From Lomentospora prolificans (Eukaryota > Ascomycota > Sordariomycetes > Microascales > Microascaceae), in the NCBI GenBank assembly GCA_029532625.1, contig JARFXM010000010.1, forward strand, positions 868,001-932,000: a DNA stretch of 64,000 nt. The letters run 5' to 3'. The translations under genes and the position numbers were made by a program. Positions 32,997 through 45,258 of the stretch are shown in pieces; within the stretch, counting starts at the first letter, position 1, and each line of letters starts with the position of its first letter. The notes beneath the pieces were generated by a model. The model saw nothing but the letters and a program-made list of their open reading frames with translations, was not told where the DNA came from and made no database searches.

Positions 32997-35900
32997 AAGG
33001 TGGGTTTCACCAGAGGTCCCATGCTGTGAGATAGCTGTCAATAGTCAACGCCCAAAAGACTTCTGTAAAACAGGCTGTCATGCTACAGATTTTCTTCAAA
33101 CGCCCCTTAATAAAAAGGGCTGAAGAGGGCTAGAAGAAAAGAAGCGCCGTGTGAGACATGTGGGAGCAGCTGATTTGAGACTCAATTCAAATATCCTTCA
33201 CCCTAGGCTAGGTCTCTCAAATCAAGGTCGGCGATGTCTCGGTTCGGCAAAGTGTAACCCTACCCGCCAGATACTTAGAAGCCGCCTTCCCTGTGATACT
33301 AGGATCGAGGAATCACTTTCCTTGTAATTCGTATGGAGCCACTTCGGTGTCGCAACGGGAAGCCTCAGCCCGGACAAAGAAGCAAAAAAGCAAGTGGGCC
33401 CAAGCTTCACCAAACATGTGAGACGACGTCGAGTGATTCACATGGACCTGACGCTGACCATCCTCCCAAACTAGGTCCACCCTGGTAAAGCTGGCTGGCC
33501 AAGAAACCCGCTGCACCCAAAAGTAGGATGCGTGTGTGCGCGACATGCCGAGGGAAGAACAAACAGCACACCAATTCAGCAGACAAAACATTATTGGCAG
33601 AAATAGTATCAAACAGAATAATCACACGGAACAGAGAGCTTTGGGTGGCCAGGGACGCCTCCTTTGGGTGGAATTGCTTTCTGACATAGGACAAGTCAGC
33701 TCTCCTTCGTAGGAGCTGTGGACCTGGTAGATACGGACTTCCGAAACTGGCACGCATTCCCGTGCGGGATCGACGACCCCAACCAAGCTAACCCATAGAT
33801 TTAAAGCTCTGAGGATATGAAGCGGCAAGAACGCCTGCGCCTTTTGACCGAGTAAACAAATGCGTAAATTATTCCTCTCTATGCGCTTTGAATGGAATTC
33901 ACGGTGTGATTTTGTTAATGCCTAACAGCTCTAAGCCGGCACAGGAGGGCCCGGGAGCATGGCTTGCGAGGTCGCGACCCGGGGGGGGGGGGCCGAGTTT
34001 CGCTAGAGCCCTGCTTCTAGGGGACATGTCCTGAAGTGAATCCTATTAATCGTAGATTCCCACAACGAAGCCTCTATTTCGACAGGGATTTGTCGTTATC
34101 TGCGCATCGTGACCAGCGCCTCAGACACCGCGGTGCGTCAGACCCAGGGTTGATTTCAGGCGGGAGCGGGTAGACAGGCAATACTTCCCAGGGTGTTTGC
34201 GGTACGGCACACGTCCGCGCAAGGACTGCAACTACTGGCCGTCCGAGGGCTCGTCCTTTTCCACTTTCACCGGGTTAGTATGGTGCGTCCACAATCGGAT
34301 GACACGACGCAACTAGCTGGAGGAATGGAGGGGAAGGCCAAATGCAGGGTCCTTCGTCGGGTGCATCTTGCTATCACGAGATTGGGCACTAGTCTCAGTC
34401 TCACACAAGCCTGGGTAGACAAAAGAAGAGGTAACGAGGTTTCGTCCGTCGGCAAGCGATTCCTGTCACGGATCTTGTCACTCGACAATAACCTTCTGGA
34501 ATCAGCCGACTGAGCTGGCAAGGACCGTGATGCTAAACAGGCCTTCCGAGGCAACAGCACAACGGCCGTTTATTTCCATGGTATCGCTCTCGCCAGGCTA
34601 TGGATCTGCCCCCACTGACGCGAAAAACAAACAAAAAAAAATCACAGGAGGAAAATGGCGCTCGCATATGACTCTGACTCTTCGCTTCCCGGAACACGAG
34701 ACGGGACAATGAGATCATCGCAGGCTATTTTGAACCAGAGTCCCGCTCGTGGTTGCAATTACAAGTGACGCTTTCCATTTGCCATTGAAAACTCCCGAGA
34801 CGAAGCTCGCAAAACCCCTCTTTTAAGACTTGGACCCCGGGTGCGACATCGGCCATTTTCGTCGTGCATCCCCGCTCTGCAGGGTGTTGCGACTTAATCT
34901 GCCTTGTGGGGGCATCAAGATGCCCTTTTTCTTCTTCACGATCTCAATAATAGCAGACTCTCGTCTTTGAACACGGGCTCGGTGTAAATCCTCATCCGCC
35001 AGTATGGAGCAGTAATGACTTGAACGAACAGTTGGTAGAAGCGTAGAGAAGCAGGGAAACGAACCTCCGTGATAACGATCAGCCATCAACTGAGAAAGAA
35101 ACCTGCTTTGTTTCCCTCCACGATATGATATCAGGGGCTTTTCCTCGAGCGGAAGTGGGGTAGGACCAACCACACTTCCCTGGCCTGGCTGGCTGGCCAT
35201 GGTCTGGCCTTGCCCTGTTGTGGCGGTCTGGGGTGGCTTCTTCCGCCTCTTTCCGACTGTCCGCACCATGCCTCCATTCGATAAAACCAGCAGAACTTTC
35301 CTTGTGTAGCGTCCGGGGCGATCGAATCACCACTGCGTTGATTCGCCAAAGCCAAAGAGCCAGGCGTCAAGCTCTCGGCCCCCGCCCATCGCCAGGCCAC
35401 GCTCACTTGTCTGTGCTAAATATCGACCCGCAGCACTCTATGCATCGTGACCGCTTCTCTGGCAGGATTTAGCACAAACCTTCTGGGACGTAGCGCTGTA
35501 GCAATGCAGTTTAGTTCCCCCAACAAATTAAATGAGGGGCGACCAGAGCTGATTTTGAGGGTACATGAAGACTGGGCAAGTGTCGCGATAACGTCTCGTC
35601 TCGTCCTGCAAGTAGCCAATGTCGAGCAGGCGCATTCACGCAGCACCACGCAACGTGGGTTGGTTGTTACAATGGTGCAGTGACTTCGAGGCCCGCCTCA
35701 AAGCGAAATCAAGTTCAGGTTCAGAGCTGGCTGCTGGCTATTAGTCAGGGCCCGGTACGTCTACGAATCGGGAAAGAGCACATCGCTGGCTTGGAGGAGA
35801 TCTGCCAGTTCATGTCTGCATATCGCGTACATAAAATCAAGCGGGACTGGACAACCCCATCTAAAACCGACCAAACAATGGCCGTTCTTTTGCGAGCGAA

Positions 35901-38246
35901 TAATGCGTTCATCCGCCGTTCCTCCTCCTCCCAGGGGAGAGAAAAAGGAGAAAAAAGTCGCTCAACCTCGCACCATTTGCATCACCGCCTTTCCTCCGGA
36001 TGCCCCTGCTGGCTATGCTCTATTATGGCGTTAAATACGGAAGCCAGCCAACACAAAGCTCCTCGAGGATAGTATCTACCCCTGTTGGAAGCGGCTAGCC
36101 ACCTGGAATGGGTGGATCACGGGGTGCAACAGCGATCAAGCATCGGGGCTCCACCGAGGCTCGGCACGCTGAACCTCGCCTGCGCAGGTCAAGCAGCGAG
36201 AGAGCCAGCTCCAAGTGCTGCTGGCCTCAACTGAGATTAGCTTGTGCCCCGGAGCCCTGTTTTCATTCTCCCATGGACAGACCCATGCCTCTTTTGTGTC
36301 TGCGGTATTGTGATATTCAAGCCAGGCTTCTGCCGAGTTTGAGCCTCTTGGAACACATGACATCGACCGGCATATAATAAGTGTGGTTGGTCTTCCAGCC
36401 CAATACCACCACCTCGATTTGCGATTTATGTGCGCTGGCCATGTACAAAAACACGAGATCGAGCCTGGACAAATCAACGGGTATCCTCTCGCGTACAACA
36501 CCTCGCTCCCCTTGACGCCTTGTCTGTCGACAACTTCCCCAAGCTGGTCTGTCGGTGTTTGCTGTCTACCGTATGCAGCACAACGCACGCGAGATAAATA
36601 AAAAGAGGAAAAAAAAAACCTATCCTTGAGGGAAGCTATTGTTCAGTCGGATAGGGTCCACCAGCGTCGTACATCACATAACGACAACATCGCACCTCTC
36701 TCCACCGCATAGATCCCAGTGCACGTTGAAGGACCCATCTCCACTCTTTCTTCGATCCTGGAGACCTCCGAAGTTGGACAGTCCACGCTCTCCTCCACTT
36801 CATCGTGGTCATTAGCCTTTCCCTCAAGTGCTGCCCGGCCACCAAAACACTGGGGATTGCCCACTCATAAGGCTTCGCCTTGATTTCTGGGCTCCATAGC
36901 ATTGATGAAAGATTAATACCTTTTCAAGCCGAGCAACGCCAGCACCTCCAAAGTACTTTCTCTAGGCTCCAGGCTGCGGCGCTACAAGGTCCCCCACCTT
37001 TCCCAGCTCGTCATTCCCACTTTTCAGCGAGTCCGTCGAATCGTATCGCTGCGGCTGCGCATGCCCCCCTTGGGAATCCAGCCTGTTTAGCGTCAACTCT
37101 CCTCCTTTTCTCCCTTTCTTGACGCTGGCTCTACCCTCCTGTCGTTGGCCTGGCCTGGCTATTGTTGATCCACAGACACAGCCACCCCTGTTTATTTCTT
37201 TTGCTTGCCTCTTTCCACCCGCCCTCCATTAATCGACGCGCATCGCCACCAAGCCGAGACAGAGCGACTCGCCGCCCCACAAGCCAAAAAAAAAGAAAAA
37301 AGAAACAGACATACCAACTCAAGGACCCCTCCACAAAAGGAGTGCGTGTTCGATCCACTCTAGCCCTGGCTAAACCCTTTTCTTACAAGGGCTTGTGCTG
37401 GCTCGTGCCCATGTCCAGCGGCCTTGTTTCCCTCCCCCCGCCCTCAACCAATCCATTCGCCATCCCCTCCTTGCATCCGAAGCAGCATTTGCTGCAACGG
37501 TACCCGCCGGCGGCTTTTCCTTGAACAAGGGGGGTAAAGGCGGGCACAAAACCTTCGAACAACAAAGAGGGAGGAAGCCTTTGTGTGTGCAGGAACAAGG
37601 ACCCCGATTCCACCGAATAAAAGGTTCCGCGCACGCACACCCGCACGCAACACAACACTATAACATATGCCCACATACAACACATGGAGCAACCCCTGCC
37701 CAAGTCCGCTTTCCTTCTCTAACTGTTGCAAAGTTGAGGTGTTTCCCGATCTATCGCTCTCTTGATTTGGGGCTTCGACCAGCAGCTCTGGTGAACCAAA
37801 AAGGGGATTATCATACCCCACCGCTGTGCATTGTCTCCAGGTCGACCAAGCACCCCAAAACCGACGATATTCCTTAAACGTCCTGACCGCAAGTTTCGCC
37901 CCCTTGGTATATATCCTAGCCTGCACGATTCCCTGCATTTGGTGAAATTACTTTTTTTTCGCCGCTTGTTTCTCATTCTTCAAACCTCTCGTCCACGCTC
38001 TCCTTTTTGTCCAATATCTCTATGCCAGGCTAGCCTATCCGTCCCGCGCTCCACCTAAAGCTTGCATGGATGTTTAAAACTACTCCTCAGCCACTCGATT
38101 CGTGAACCGCTCCTCTCTTTTGTCTCTTTTTATTTTCTCGAACCACCTCCGACCAAGCCCTCCAATGGGTGCATCCTAAGTCGTGAGATTTTTTGGACTA
38201 CTTATATATACATGACTACTCTGTATTGGCGCCCCTCCCACACAAT
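32997..38246. other. Gene-poor stretch of 5.2 kb
   Basis: No ORF here resembles a gene. It contains a G12 run (33981-33992). The last kilobase is pyrimidine-rich with many CTTTTC-type tracts (37090-38160), consistent with a long promoter and leader for the gene that starts at 38247. Confidence 0.45.
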
Positions 38247-39005
38247 ATGTCGTCCTCAGCTCCTACAACAACCACAACGGCAGTGACTCGAGGCCGCCGT
38301 CTCTCCAAGGGCCAAACCTCCGCCTCCATCACCATCCTCCCCAAGTCAGCACACAGCTTCGACGACACCATACAAATAGTACAACTATCGAACAAGCCCG
38401 AAGGAGGCATCGCTACCGCCCCAGGCCCTCACAACATGCAACGTCAAGACTCGGGCTACGAGTCCCTCATCTCCACAAAGTCCGCCAAGGCCCGCAAGCT
38501 CAGCGCCGACTCTGGAGTCCAACCACGCGCCTTAGGATCGAAGGCCATCTCCCGCTCACCTACGACCGGCTCCACCACCAACCGACTCAGCACTGCTGCC
38601 TCGGCCTCGTCTTCGGCCTATGCCGCCCAGAGCCGCACCACCCCGCACACCACTCTCTTCCAGTTCCCCGAGCCCGATATCGCCGTCCCTGACTCGGAGG
38701 ATGCCGTCGCCGTACGCCCTCCCATGCCTCCGCCCACCACTCACTACTGGACAAGCGACCACACCCGCAGGCTCGAGTACGCCGCTATAGACGCGGCGAG
38801 ACGAGGAGTCCGCGGCTGGATCCGGAGGAACCTTGTGCCTGACTGCATGGCTCCCAAGGACGGTGGGCACCTAGACTTCGATGACGACACGGGCAGCGTG
38901 AGGCGCTATCGTCTAGAATTGGACGATGCAGACATGGCTCACGTCGCTGAAAAGAAGTCGAGAAGAAGCAAGTGGTTCCCCTGGGCGCGCAAGGCTGCTG
39001 CGTGA
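38247..39005 (+). CDS. Conserved fungal protein of unknown function, disordered N-terminus
   Basis: Single exon, 252 aa. The open frame extends to 38193, but that codon is TTG. The ATG at 38247 (ACAATATGTCG) is preferred. The first 170 residues are Ser/Thr/Pro/Ala-rich with possible phosphorylation and nuclear-type basic stretches (TRGRRLSKGQT, MQRQDSGYESLIS). The ordered part is the last 80 residues: HYWTSDHTRRLEYAAIDAAR, GVRGWIRRNLVPDC and YRLELDDADMAH, ending in a basic cluster (KKSRRSKWFPWARKAA). I recognise the style from fungal hypothetical proteins but no named domain, and assign no function. A long pyrimidine-rich leader precedes it, often seen in regulated fungal genes. Confidence 0.75.
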   Translation: MSSSAPTTTTTAVTRGRRLSKGQTSASITILPKSAHSFDDTIQIVQLSNKPEGGIATAPGPHNMQRQDSGYESLISTKSAKARKLSADSGVQPRALGSKAISRSPTTGSTTNRLSTAASASSSAYAAQSRTTPHTTLFQFPEPDIAVPDSEDAVAVRPPMPPPTTHYWTSDHTRRLEYAAIDAARRGVRGWIRRNLVPDCMAPKDGGHLDFDDDTGSVRRYRLELDDADMAHVAEKKSRRSKWFPWARKAAA

Positions 39006-40189
39006 GTCTAGGGGTTTGGTCTAGGACGCTTGATCTCTTACCACGAAGTCTGCATTTTTGGAGCAACATTTCACATTGCTCCAAAAATTTCACATTTCAC
39101 AGCCAAAAAGAAAAAAAAAAAAAACCGCATTATTGGCGTTCCATACCCAATCGAATTTTCAATCAGCATTTTCGAGTATGTTTTTCCGGAAGCATAACAC
39201 CATCATATATAGGAGGAAGCAGCGTAAAGATTGGCACAGAATCTCTTTCTCTCCGAGGCAGCAAAGAAAGCAGGCGCGGTCAACAATTTACGCACATATT
39301 TTTGTATAACTGGCGTTGGTATATAATATCCCTTTTAATCCTTTTTTATTTCCTTTGTCGAACTCGGAAGAACCTATGGAAACACCACCACGAAACCAGC
39401 ATATTTGAAAGCATTTTGGACAGCGGATACCAATGCATGAAATATCTCAGAACGAAAGACTACTGAAGATTTACGAAGTCAGGCTAGAGATGATAGATGA
39501 ATGAAGAGATGTGTTGTAAACATTCAAAAGTCAAGAAAAAGTCCCTCATCACCTGCAATAGTGAGCTGTTATTTTTCTTTTGACTTCGAAAACGATAATG
39601 CGAGATGCCGCAAAAGGGAAATTAGAGATAACATTGACCGCCACTTTTCGATTGCTTCATGAAACGTCCCGATACAGGAGCGGTGGGTGCATCTTTGCGA
39701 AATGAGGGGGGGGTCGGGTAGCTGGTTGTTGGGAGCAAGGGTCCTCTATCCGCTGCCGAAACGGATCGGTCCTTGGGGGAAGACGGCCGGGAGATAGGAT
39801 CCGAGCCGTACCCGACATGTTCCGGCGGGGCAAGGAAGCGTTCATGATTTGGCAAGGCTTCTTGTGGTGCGACGATGGTATGTGTGATTATTTACACGTC
39901 ACACAAAAGAGATGTAGAATGATTTCAACTGATTTTTTTTTTCTTTTTTCTCTTTGGAAATGATGTACAGATGCTAGTTTGAACTCGACTCAATGTTTGC
40001 TGAGCCTTGAATAGGATCAATCCGGGTATTTCCTTCCTCGACGCTGAAACCAAAATAAGGCTGTGTAAATGCTCCGCCCAGTAAAAAAAAATCCATCATC
40101 GCGGCATGAACTCCTTCAATACAACGAAACAAAAGCATTTTGTCCGAAAATCCGAAAGTAAACACAAATTCCAATCCAAATTCCCTTTC
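39006..40189. other. Intergenic; possible small minus-strand exon
   Basis: 3' flank of the 38247 gene followed by AT-rich DNA. A minus-strand frame at 39622-39875 (SRPSSPKDRSVSAADRGPLL, RKDAPTAPVSGRFMKQ) has coding-like composition but no ATG and no partner exon. It is mentioned here and not called as a gene. Confidence 0.35.
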
Positions 40190-40702
40190 TCATCGCACGA
40201 TAGTAGCTGCCACCTCATCGCTCATCCGCGCCCTCCCCATAGGCGAAGGCTCTCTCGACCCCGCCCTCGACCCCGGCATAGAAGGCAACCAGCACGAAGC
40301 CGGAACTTCGCCCTCCATCCTGCCCCTCCTCATGGGCGGGCTCGCGGCTGGAGGCGGATACAGTCCTGGGGTCGGGGGCGACGGGTCCATGAGGAGCGGT
40401 AGGTTGTTCTGTGCGGCCTCGTAGACGCTGTTGCTGCCGTGTTGAGACATGGGCTTGCTGTAGGGGCGGAACCGGAGCTCTTCGCTGAGGACGGCGGTGT
40501 TGCGCTTGCTTCGGCCCACGACTAGGAGGATGACGATGGAGATGAGGATGGCGCCGACGCTGATGCCGACGAGGGCTTGGGAGACGGGGTCATCGACGGC
40601 TAAAGAGCGTTTGGTGGGTTTGGAGAAGACGGGGAAGGGGGATTCGGTGACGGCGTCGCCGGCGGAGAGAGTGTTGGCGAGGATGTGCGAGATTGGCGCC
40701 AT
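40190..40702 (-). CDS. Single-pass membrane protein of unknown function
   Basis: Single exon, 170 aa, ATG at 40702. A short N-terminal region is followed by one clear transmembrane helix (ALVGISVGAILISIVILLVV, about residues 43-62) and a basic RSKR stop-transfer sequence. The remaining 100 residues are a disordered Pro/Ser-rich tail (PPTPGLYPPPAASPPMRRGR). This resembles small fungal type I-like plasma-membrane or wall-associated proteins, without a recognised domain. The frame is intact and composition is coding-like. Topology and function are inference. Confidence 0.65.
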   Translation of the reverse strand: MAPISHILANTLSAGDAVTESPFPVFSKPTKRSLAVDDPVSQALVGISVGAILISIVILLVVGRSKRNTAVLSEELRFRPYSKPMSQHGSNSVYEAAQNNLPLLMDPSPPTPGLYPPPAASPPMRRGRMEGEVPASCWLPSMPGSRAGSREPSPMGRARMSDEVAATIVR

Positions 40703-41820
40703 TGTGTGAGAGAGGATGCGAGTTGTGGAGTTGTATGCAGTTGATCCTTGAGATGAGTAGACTCTCTAATCACGGTTACACTATCGATTCAGCATAATAG
40801 TGGGAGGTAGACGGATGAAGTCGATTTCCGATCTTGCGGCGGAATCATCACAGATATAAAACATTTGAAGAAACACAGAAAAGCGAGGCGAAAAGTGCAG
40901 CACGTTTACGACGAGGAACACATGTCCATCTATATCATCCCGAGCCGCACAATGCTTTAGGTGTCATAGTCATGCGCACCCAGCGCGAGCCAAGCAAATA
41001 CCAGGAGCGAAAACAGAATTACGCCTGGCATTTTCAATGTTGCGTTTAGGAAAAAAGGAATCGCTCGATGTTGCACTTAAAGTGGCGATGCAGGTCGCAG
41101 TCCCAGGTCAACGGATCCTTCTCATAGGTCAAAGGCGCCTGGAATGGAAAGCTGCGGATCGCGGCGCGGCGCAAGGTCGACTTATGGAAGGCCTACGGGG
41201 CGCGGGCAGGGCGGGCCAAGCGTTCCGCTGGCTGGGGATATACATCGTACGCAGCGCAACTAAGGGGCCAAGTGAGCCAGCCAAGCGTCGCTGGCTGGCT
41301 ATTTTTTATTTACTTGGGCCTGATCATTGTGGCCCTGGCGCAATCTCGCGTGCCTCTTTTAGAATGCAAGTTGTTCCAAGGTCCCGGTTTAAGAGAATAA
41401 AATTCCATCCTAGAAATGAAGATGCCTTCCATGATTTGTTACTTTTCCTGGGACTCCCGGCCACGTTCCGGTTATTTATCGGTAAAACATGGCTCCCTTC
41501 AAGCGGATGTGTCATCATAGTTGAGAGCACAGTGCTGAAGTAATGCGACGTCACTGATTGGTAGGGAGGACTTAGGAAGAGCCGGAACGGAAACGGACGA
41601 TCAGCGAAAAGGGAGAAAATTATTCGCGCCTCACGTTCGGTTGCATCATTGATCGGCTTCTTTTTTTTTTTTCCTCCCTTTTGCTAATCCATCCAAATCC
41701 ATCGCTCCAATCCAACGGTCTATCCGGAATTGGGACTGCTTCCTCTACCTTACTAGATCCTTTTGCTAGAGATTTCTTCTTTTGCTCAGCCTCTCTCTTT
41801 TTTTTCTTTTGTTAGCAGCC

Positions 41821-43007
41821 ATGGGTTGGTTCTGGGCTGATACTACGACAACTGCTCCTGTTGCCACGAGCGCAACCGCCTCAGGTTGTCCGGTCCCCCA
41901 TGCTGCTCGTGCTGCGGCTCCTCACCCGCCCACGTCCGCCACAGCGCAGGATGGCCAGTCTCCACCGGTAGGAAGCCCTCTTTCCAATTCCCTCCTATCG
42001 GCTATTTGATCGCATCCGAGTTTATTCTTACAGAAACCGGGACGAATCTGGGGTGTTGCTTGTCGCATCATAGTCTAACTTGCCTGCAGGCCGGGTGTCC
42101 GATGCACAAGGCGACAGTCGACGCCTTCACCATCTCTAAGCGCCAACATCCCCCCTCCGACAATGCGGCACCCTCCGCCTGCCCTGTGCCTCATGGCCAG
42201 CGAAACAGCCCCAAGGAGAAGTCTTTCCTTTCCCAGCTAAACCCTCTCAACTACATGTTCCCAGATCTGTCCCAGGAGCCTGCGCCCAACCAGGCCATCA
42301 AGCTCCCTACGAGCCGAGAAGAGTCGTCGATTCCCCGAGCCGATGCCAACGAGAACTGGGAGTACCCTTCGCCACAACAAATGTACAATGCCCTTCTGCG
42401 CAAAGGATACCAGGACACCGACATCACCGCCGTCGAGGAGATGGTCGCTGTTCACAACTTTTTGAACGAAGGTGCCTGGGCCGAGGTTGTCGGCTGGGAA
42501 AAGAGGTTCGCCAGCGGCTTGATGAAGGGCTGGGAGGCGTGCAAGCGTGGCGAGGAGAACGGGCCCGAGCAGCTGATGAAGATTAAGGAGGCGTACGAGA
42601 CTGAGCCGACTTTGATTCGGTTCCAGGGACGGCCAAAAGAGATGACCCCCAAGGCTGCGTTCTGGCAGCTCCTTGGTCGTGTCTACCCGTCCAAGTTTGA
42701 GTAAGTATCCCTTTGTCAGGTATGGTCAACGCCCATGCTAATAATGCTCAGGACGGAACCCCCCTTCGATCGCCACGATTGGTATGTCGCCCGGAATGTC
42801 AATGGACAAACCAAGGAAGTTCGCTACGTCATCGACTACTACACCGGCCCCCCCGAGCCCACTGGCGAGCCCGTTTTCTACCTCGATGTACGACCTGCAC
42901 TAACTCCCACCGGCGCTGCGGAACGTCTTATCCGTTGGGGCAGCGACGTCTGGTGGCGCGCCTCAGGTGGATCTGTCAGGGAGGCTGCGGCCCAGAAGAC
43001 TACTTGA
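41821..43007 (+). CDS. CYC3: Holocytochrome c synthase (cytochrome c heme lyase)
   Basis: Predicted exons are 41821..41967, 42090..42700 and 42752..43007 (337 aa). The introns are 122 and 51 bp (GTAGGA and GTAAGT donors, CTAACT and GCTAAT branch sites). The enzyme attaches heme to the CXXCH motif of apocytochrome c in the mitochondrial intermembrane space. The protein has three Cys-Pro motifs in its N-terminal part (C23-P-V, C52-P-M, C80-P-V), the heme-binding CP motifs of this family. The conserved catalytic domain follows: SPQQMYNALLRKGY, VVAVHNFLNEG-like VHNFLNEGAWAEVVGWE, FQGRPKEMTPKAAFW, then PFDRHDWYVAR and VIDYYTGP, ending in DVRPALTPTGAAERLIRWG. The start ATGG follows a pyrimidine tract (41787-41812) and GCAGCC. 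CYC3 and the cytochrome c1 lyase CYT2 are homologous, so the exact substrate is not certain. Confidence 0.94.
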
Positions 43008-43936
43008 GTTCCCACGAGGGCAACCCAAACTTCCCGGCTACTACGGAGAATTTGACGACTAATAAAAGGAAAAGAAAGGTGGAGCTGAGCATCAAATCTA
43101 AAGGCATTACCCGGGAGTTTTGTTGGGTTGGGATTTCACAGGATCGCTATTTTGTAATTCTTTCATGCATTGTACAACACCTCCCCGCTCTTGGAGAACT
43201 ATGTGGAAATTTTTGATGTAATAGATATAAGGATGAGTGTATTATAGTGTACAGTTCGAGGCCAGATTTAATGACGAAACATCTAATGCTCTCCAATGCA
43301 TTTTTTTCATCTGCTAGTTTACGGGCGCAGAGGTTAGCATCACCACACGGTTGAGCCATGTGGCGGAAATCAATATTATTAGCAAGGCATCTAGGACGGC
43401 CCCAGGGCTCCCTACAGTGAGCCCTTCCCAAGTCCGGCATCATCAACCCGTGCTCCGACCCCAACTTCCTTTTGCGCCCTTTTCCCCCTGAACCGATCAC
43501 CGGGACCATTTACATACTCCTTTGAGGCGTCCCTCTGCTCAACACGGTGCGCGAGAAACGTCGCCAACACCCGCCTTTTTCCTCGTTCCTTCCTTGACGA
43601 TGACGAACCTGGGCTTTTCTTCGCCTTGGCATCGTCCGAGGTCATATCGCAACGTTGATCTTGAAGGCCCTGTCGAATCCTGTCTGGGCCGTGACACGGT
43701 TTGTGTTGGGGTCTAAGAGAATGGCCAGCTACAGTGAACACCTTGTATCCGAGTTCACTCAACCACACAACACTCAGGTACAGAGAGAAAGAGGGAAATC
43801 ATCGCTGCTGAAACCTGTGTCCATCCATTATCATCATTACCGTTACTCATAGCCCATACATATCCAGTCCGAAACGCCCAAGAACCATACAACACAGAAA
43901 AGTGGAGTGAGTCCCATCCCATCTGCAACCGCCGTT

Positions 43937-43972
<36 letters not shown>

Positions 43973-44041
43973 TGTGTGTCACACAGGCGCTCTCTCCGTC
44001 CCAGTCGACCGTCACCTTCCCGAAGCCATAATAATACTTAC
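43008..44041. other. Intergenic between convergent genes, with a T33 run
   Basis: The heme lyase and coiled-coil genes converge here. No gene is recognised. A Ser/Lys-rich minus frame at 43412-43650 has no supporting structure. The T-run at 43939-43971 is listed separately. Confidence 0.4.
43939..43971 (+). repeat. T33 homopolymer followed by (GT)4
   Basis: Thirty-three uninterrupted Ts, immediately followed by GTGTGTGT and CACAC, which together can form a small hairpin. It lies just downstream of the stop codon of the minus-strand coiled-coil gene, so it would read as poly(A) on that gene's sense strand. Confidence 0.95.
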
Positions 44042-45258
44042 TCAACGCAGCCCAGCACTGGCGGCACTCTCACCAACCTTGACCTCATCCTCTGGCACAC
44101 CAACCCCAACACTACCCGTGATACTAGCCCCCCTATCCCGCTCAGTCGGCCTTCCACCCTCCCTCGGCCCCGCAATTCCCACGCCTACTCCAACCCCAGG
44201 GACACTCACACTCGCCGTAGTGCTCGCGCTCTCGCTCCTTGGCCGCGTCCCGGCATCGCTCGTCCTCCTCTCCCTCACCATCCTCTCCAACTCCCTAATC
44301 CTCCTCTTCAATAGCTCATTCTCCCTCTTCGCCGTCTCCAGCTCCGACCTATAAAACGCCGTCTCCTCATATCTTGCCGTAGCCGGCATCAACCCAGGCG
44401 AATACGGCTCCGTGAAGCCCGTGCTTCCCGGAGTAGCCACCACCGAGCTCCCCGTCACCGAGGCATGTGGCACGCGCTGCTGCTGCAAATAGTTAAGCGA
44501 GCCGTCGCCCACGTGTACGTTTTGCGCCGAGGGTCCCGGAGAGCTGGTCCTGCTCCGGTGCGAAGCACTGCTGTGGCGGGAGAGATCGGGGGGTCCGCGG
44601 CGCGCGTCGGCGGATGTGCTGAGGAGAGCGGCGGCCGCCCCGCTGCGGGCACTGGTGTTGGACTCGGTGCGGTGGTGGCGGGGGGTGGGAAAGGCGTAGC
44701 CTGCGCCCGAAAGGAGGTGGGTGTCGGAGGGGGTTGGGATATCGACGCCGGTTGCGCTGGCCGAGGTGGAGGAGGCGTTGGAGGCGACGGAGGCATTCTG
44801 TGCGGCGCGGAGGAGGGCGAGTTCGCGCGTTAGACGGTTGACCTAGCGTGGATTAGCACGGAGCTTGGTGTAGAGCAGGTTTGGTAAAAGGGGCAAAAAG
44901 AAAAAAAAAAATGAAAAAAGCTTACAACTGCCTCCTGCTCGCGTTCCAGTTGTTGATGCAGCTCGGCGGCAGTGAGGGGCCGCGGGTGACGTAGAGGGCC
45001 AGGCCCTGAAGCAGCCTCGATACCCGCGACGGGGACGGTGGGCGGGGCAGGCGTGGGATGGAACATTTGCGAGGAAGGCAGCGGCGAGGGGATCTGGCCG
45101 GTTCCACCACCGGTGCCGACGGCCATCTGGTTCGAGGGAAGAACATTCACAGAGGGCGACGTCGGGATTGGAGGCGGCGGCATTGGGTTTGTCGAGGAGC
45201 GCCGCGACGCCACGCGGGAATGGGTGGAGGAGCCTGGGAGAGTGTTGATGTCTGGCAT
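44042..45258 (-). CDS. Coiled-coil protein of unknown function
   Basis: Predicted exons are 45258..44926 and 44842..44042 (377 aa). The 83-bp intron has a GTAAGC donor and GCTAG acceptor and joins EREQEAV to VNRLTRELALLR without breaking the helix. The N-terminus is Pro/Ser-rich and disordered (PMPPPPIPTSPSVN). A helical segment from LTAAELHQQLEREQEAV to LLRAAQ and a second coiled coil (RSELETAKRENELLKRRIRE-LERM) are separated by Ser-rich linkers. This matches a conserved but uncharacterised fungal protein; no DNA-binding or catalytic motif is visible. Unusually, a perfect GTAAGT donor directly follows the TGA stop codon, so an intron in the 3' untranslated region or alternative splicing is possible. 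Confidence 0.78.

Noticed and set aside
39622..39875. Coding-like Ser/Pro-rich minus frame
   Set aside because: No ATG, no partner exon and no match; noted under the intergenic entry only.
43412..43768. 118-aa minus ORF near the T33 run
   Set aside because: Lys/Ser/Arg-rich without domain; the coiled-coil gene already ends at a stop before it and no junction was found.
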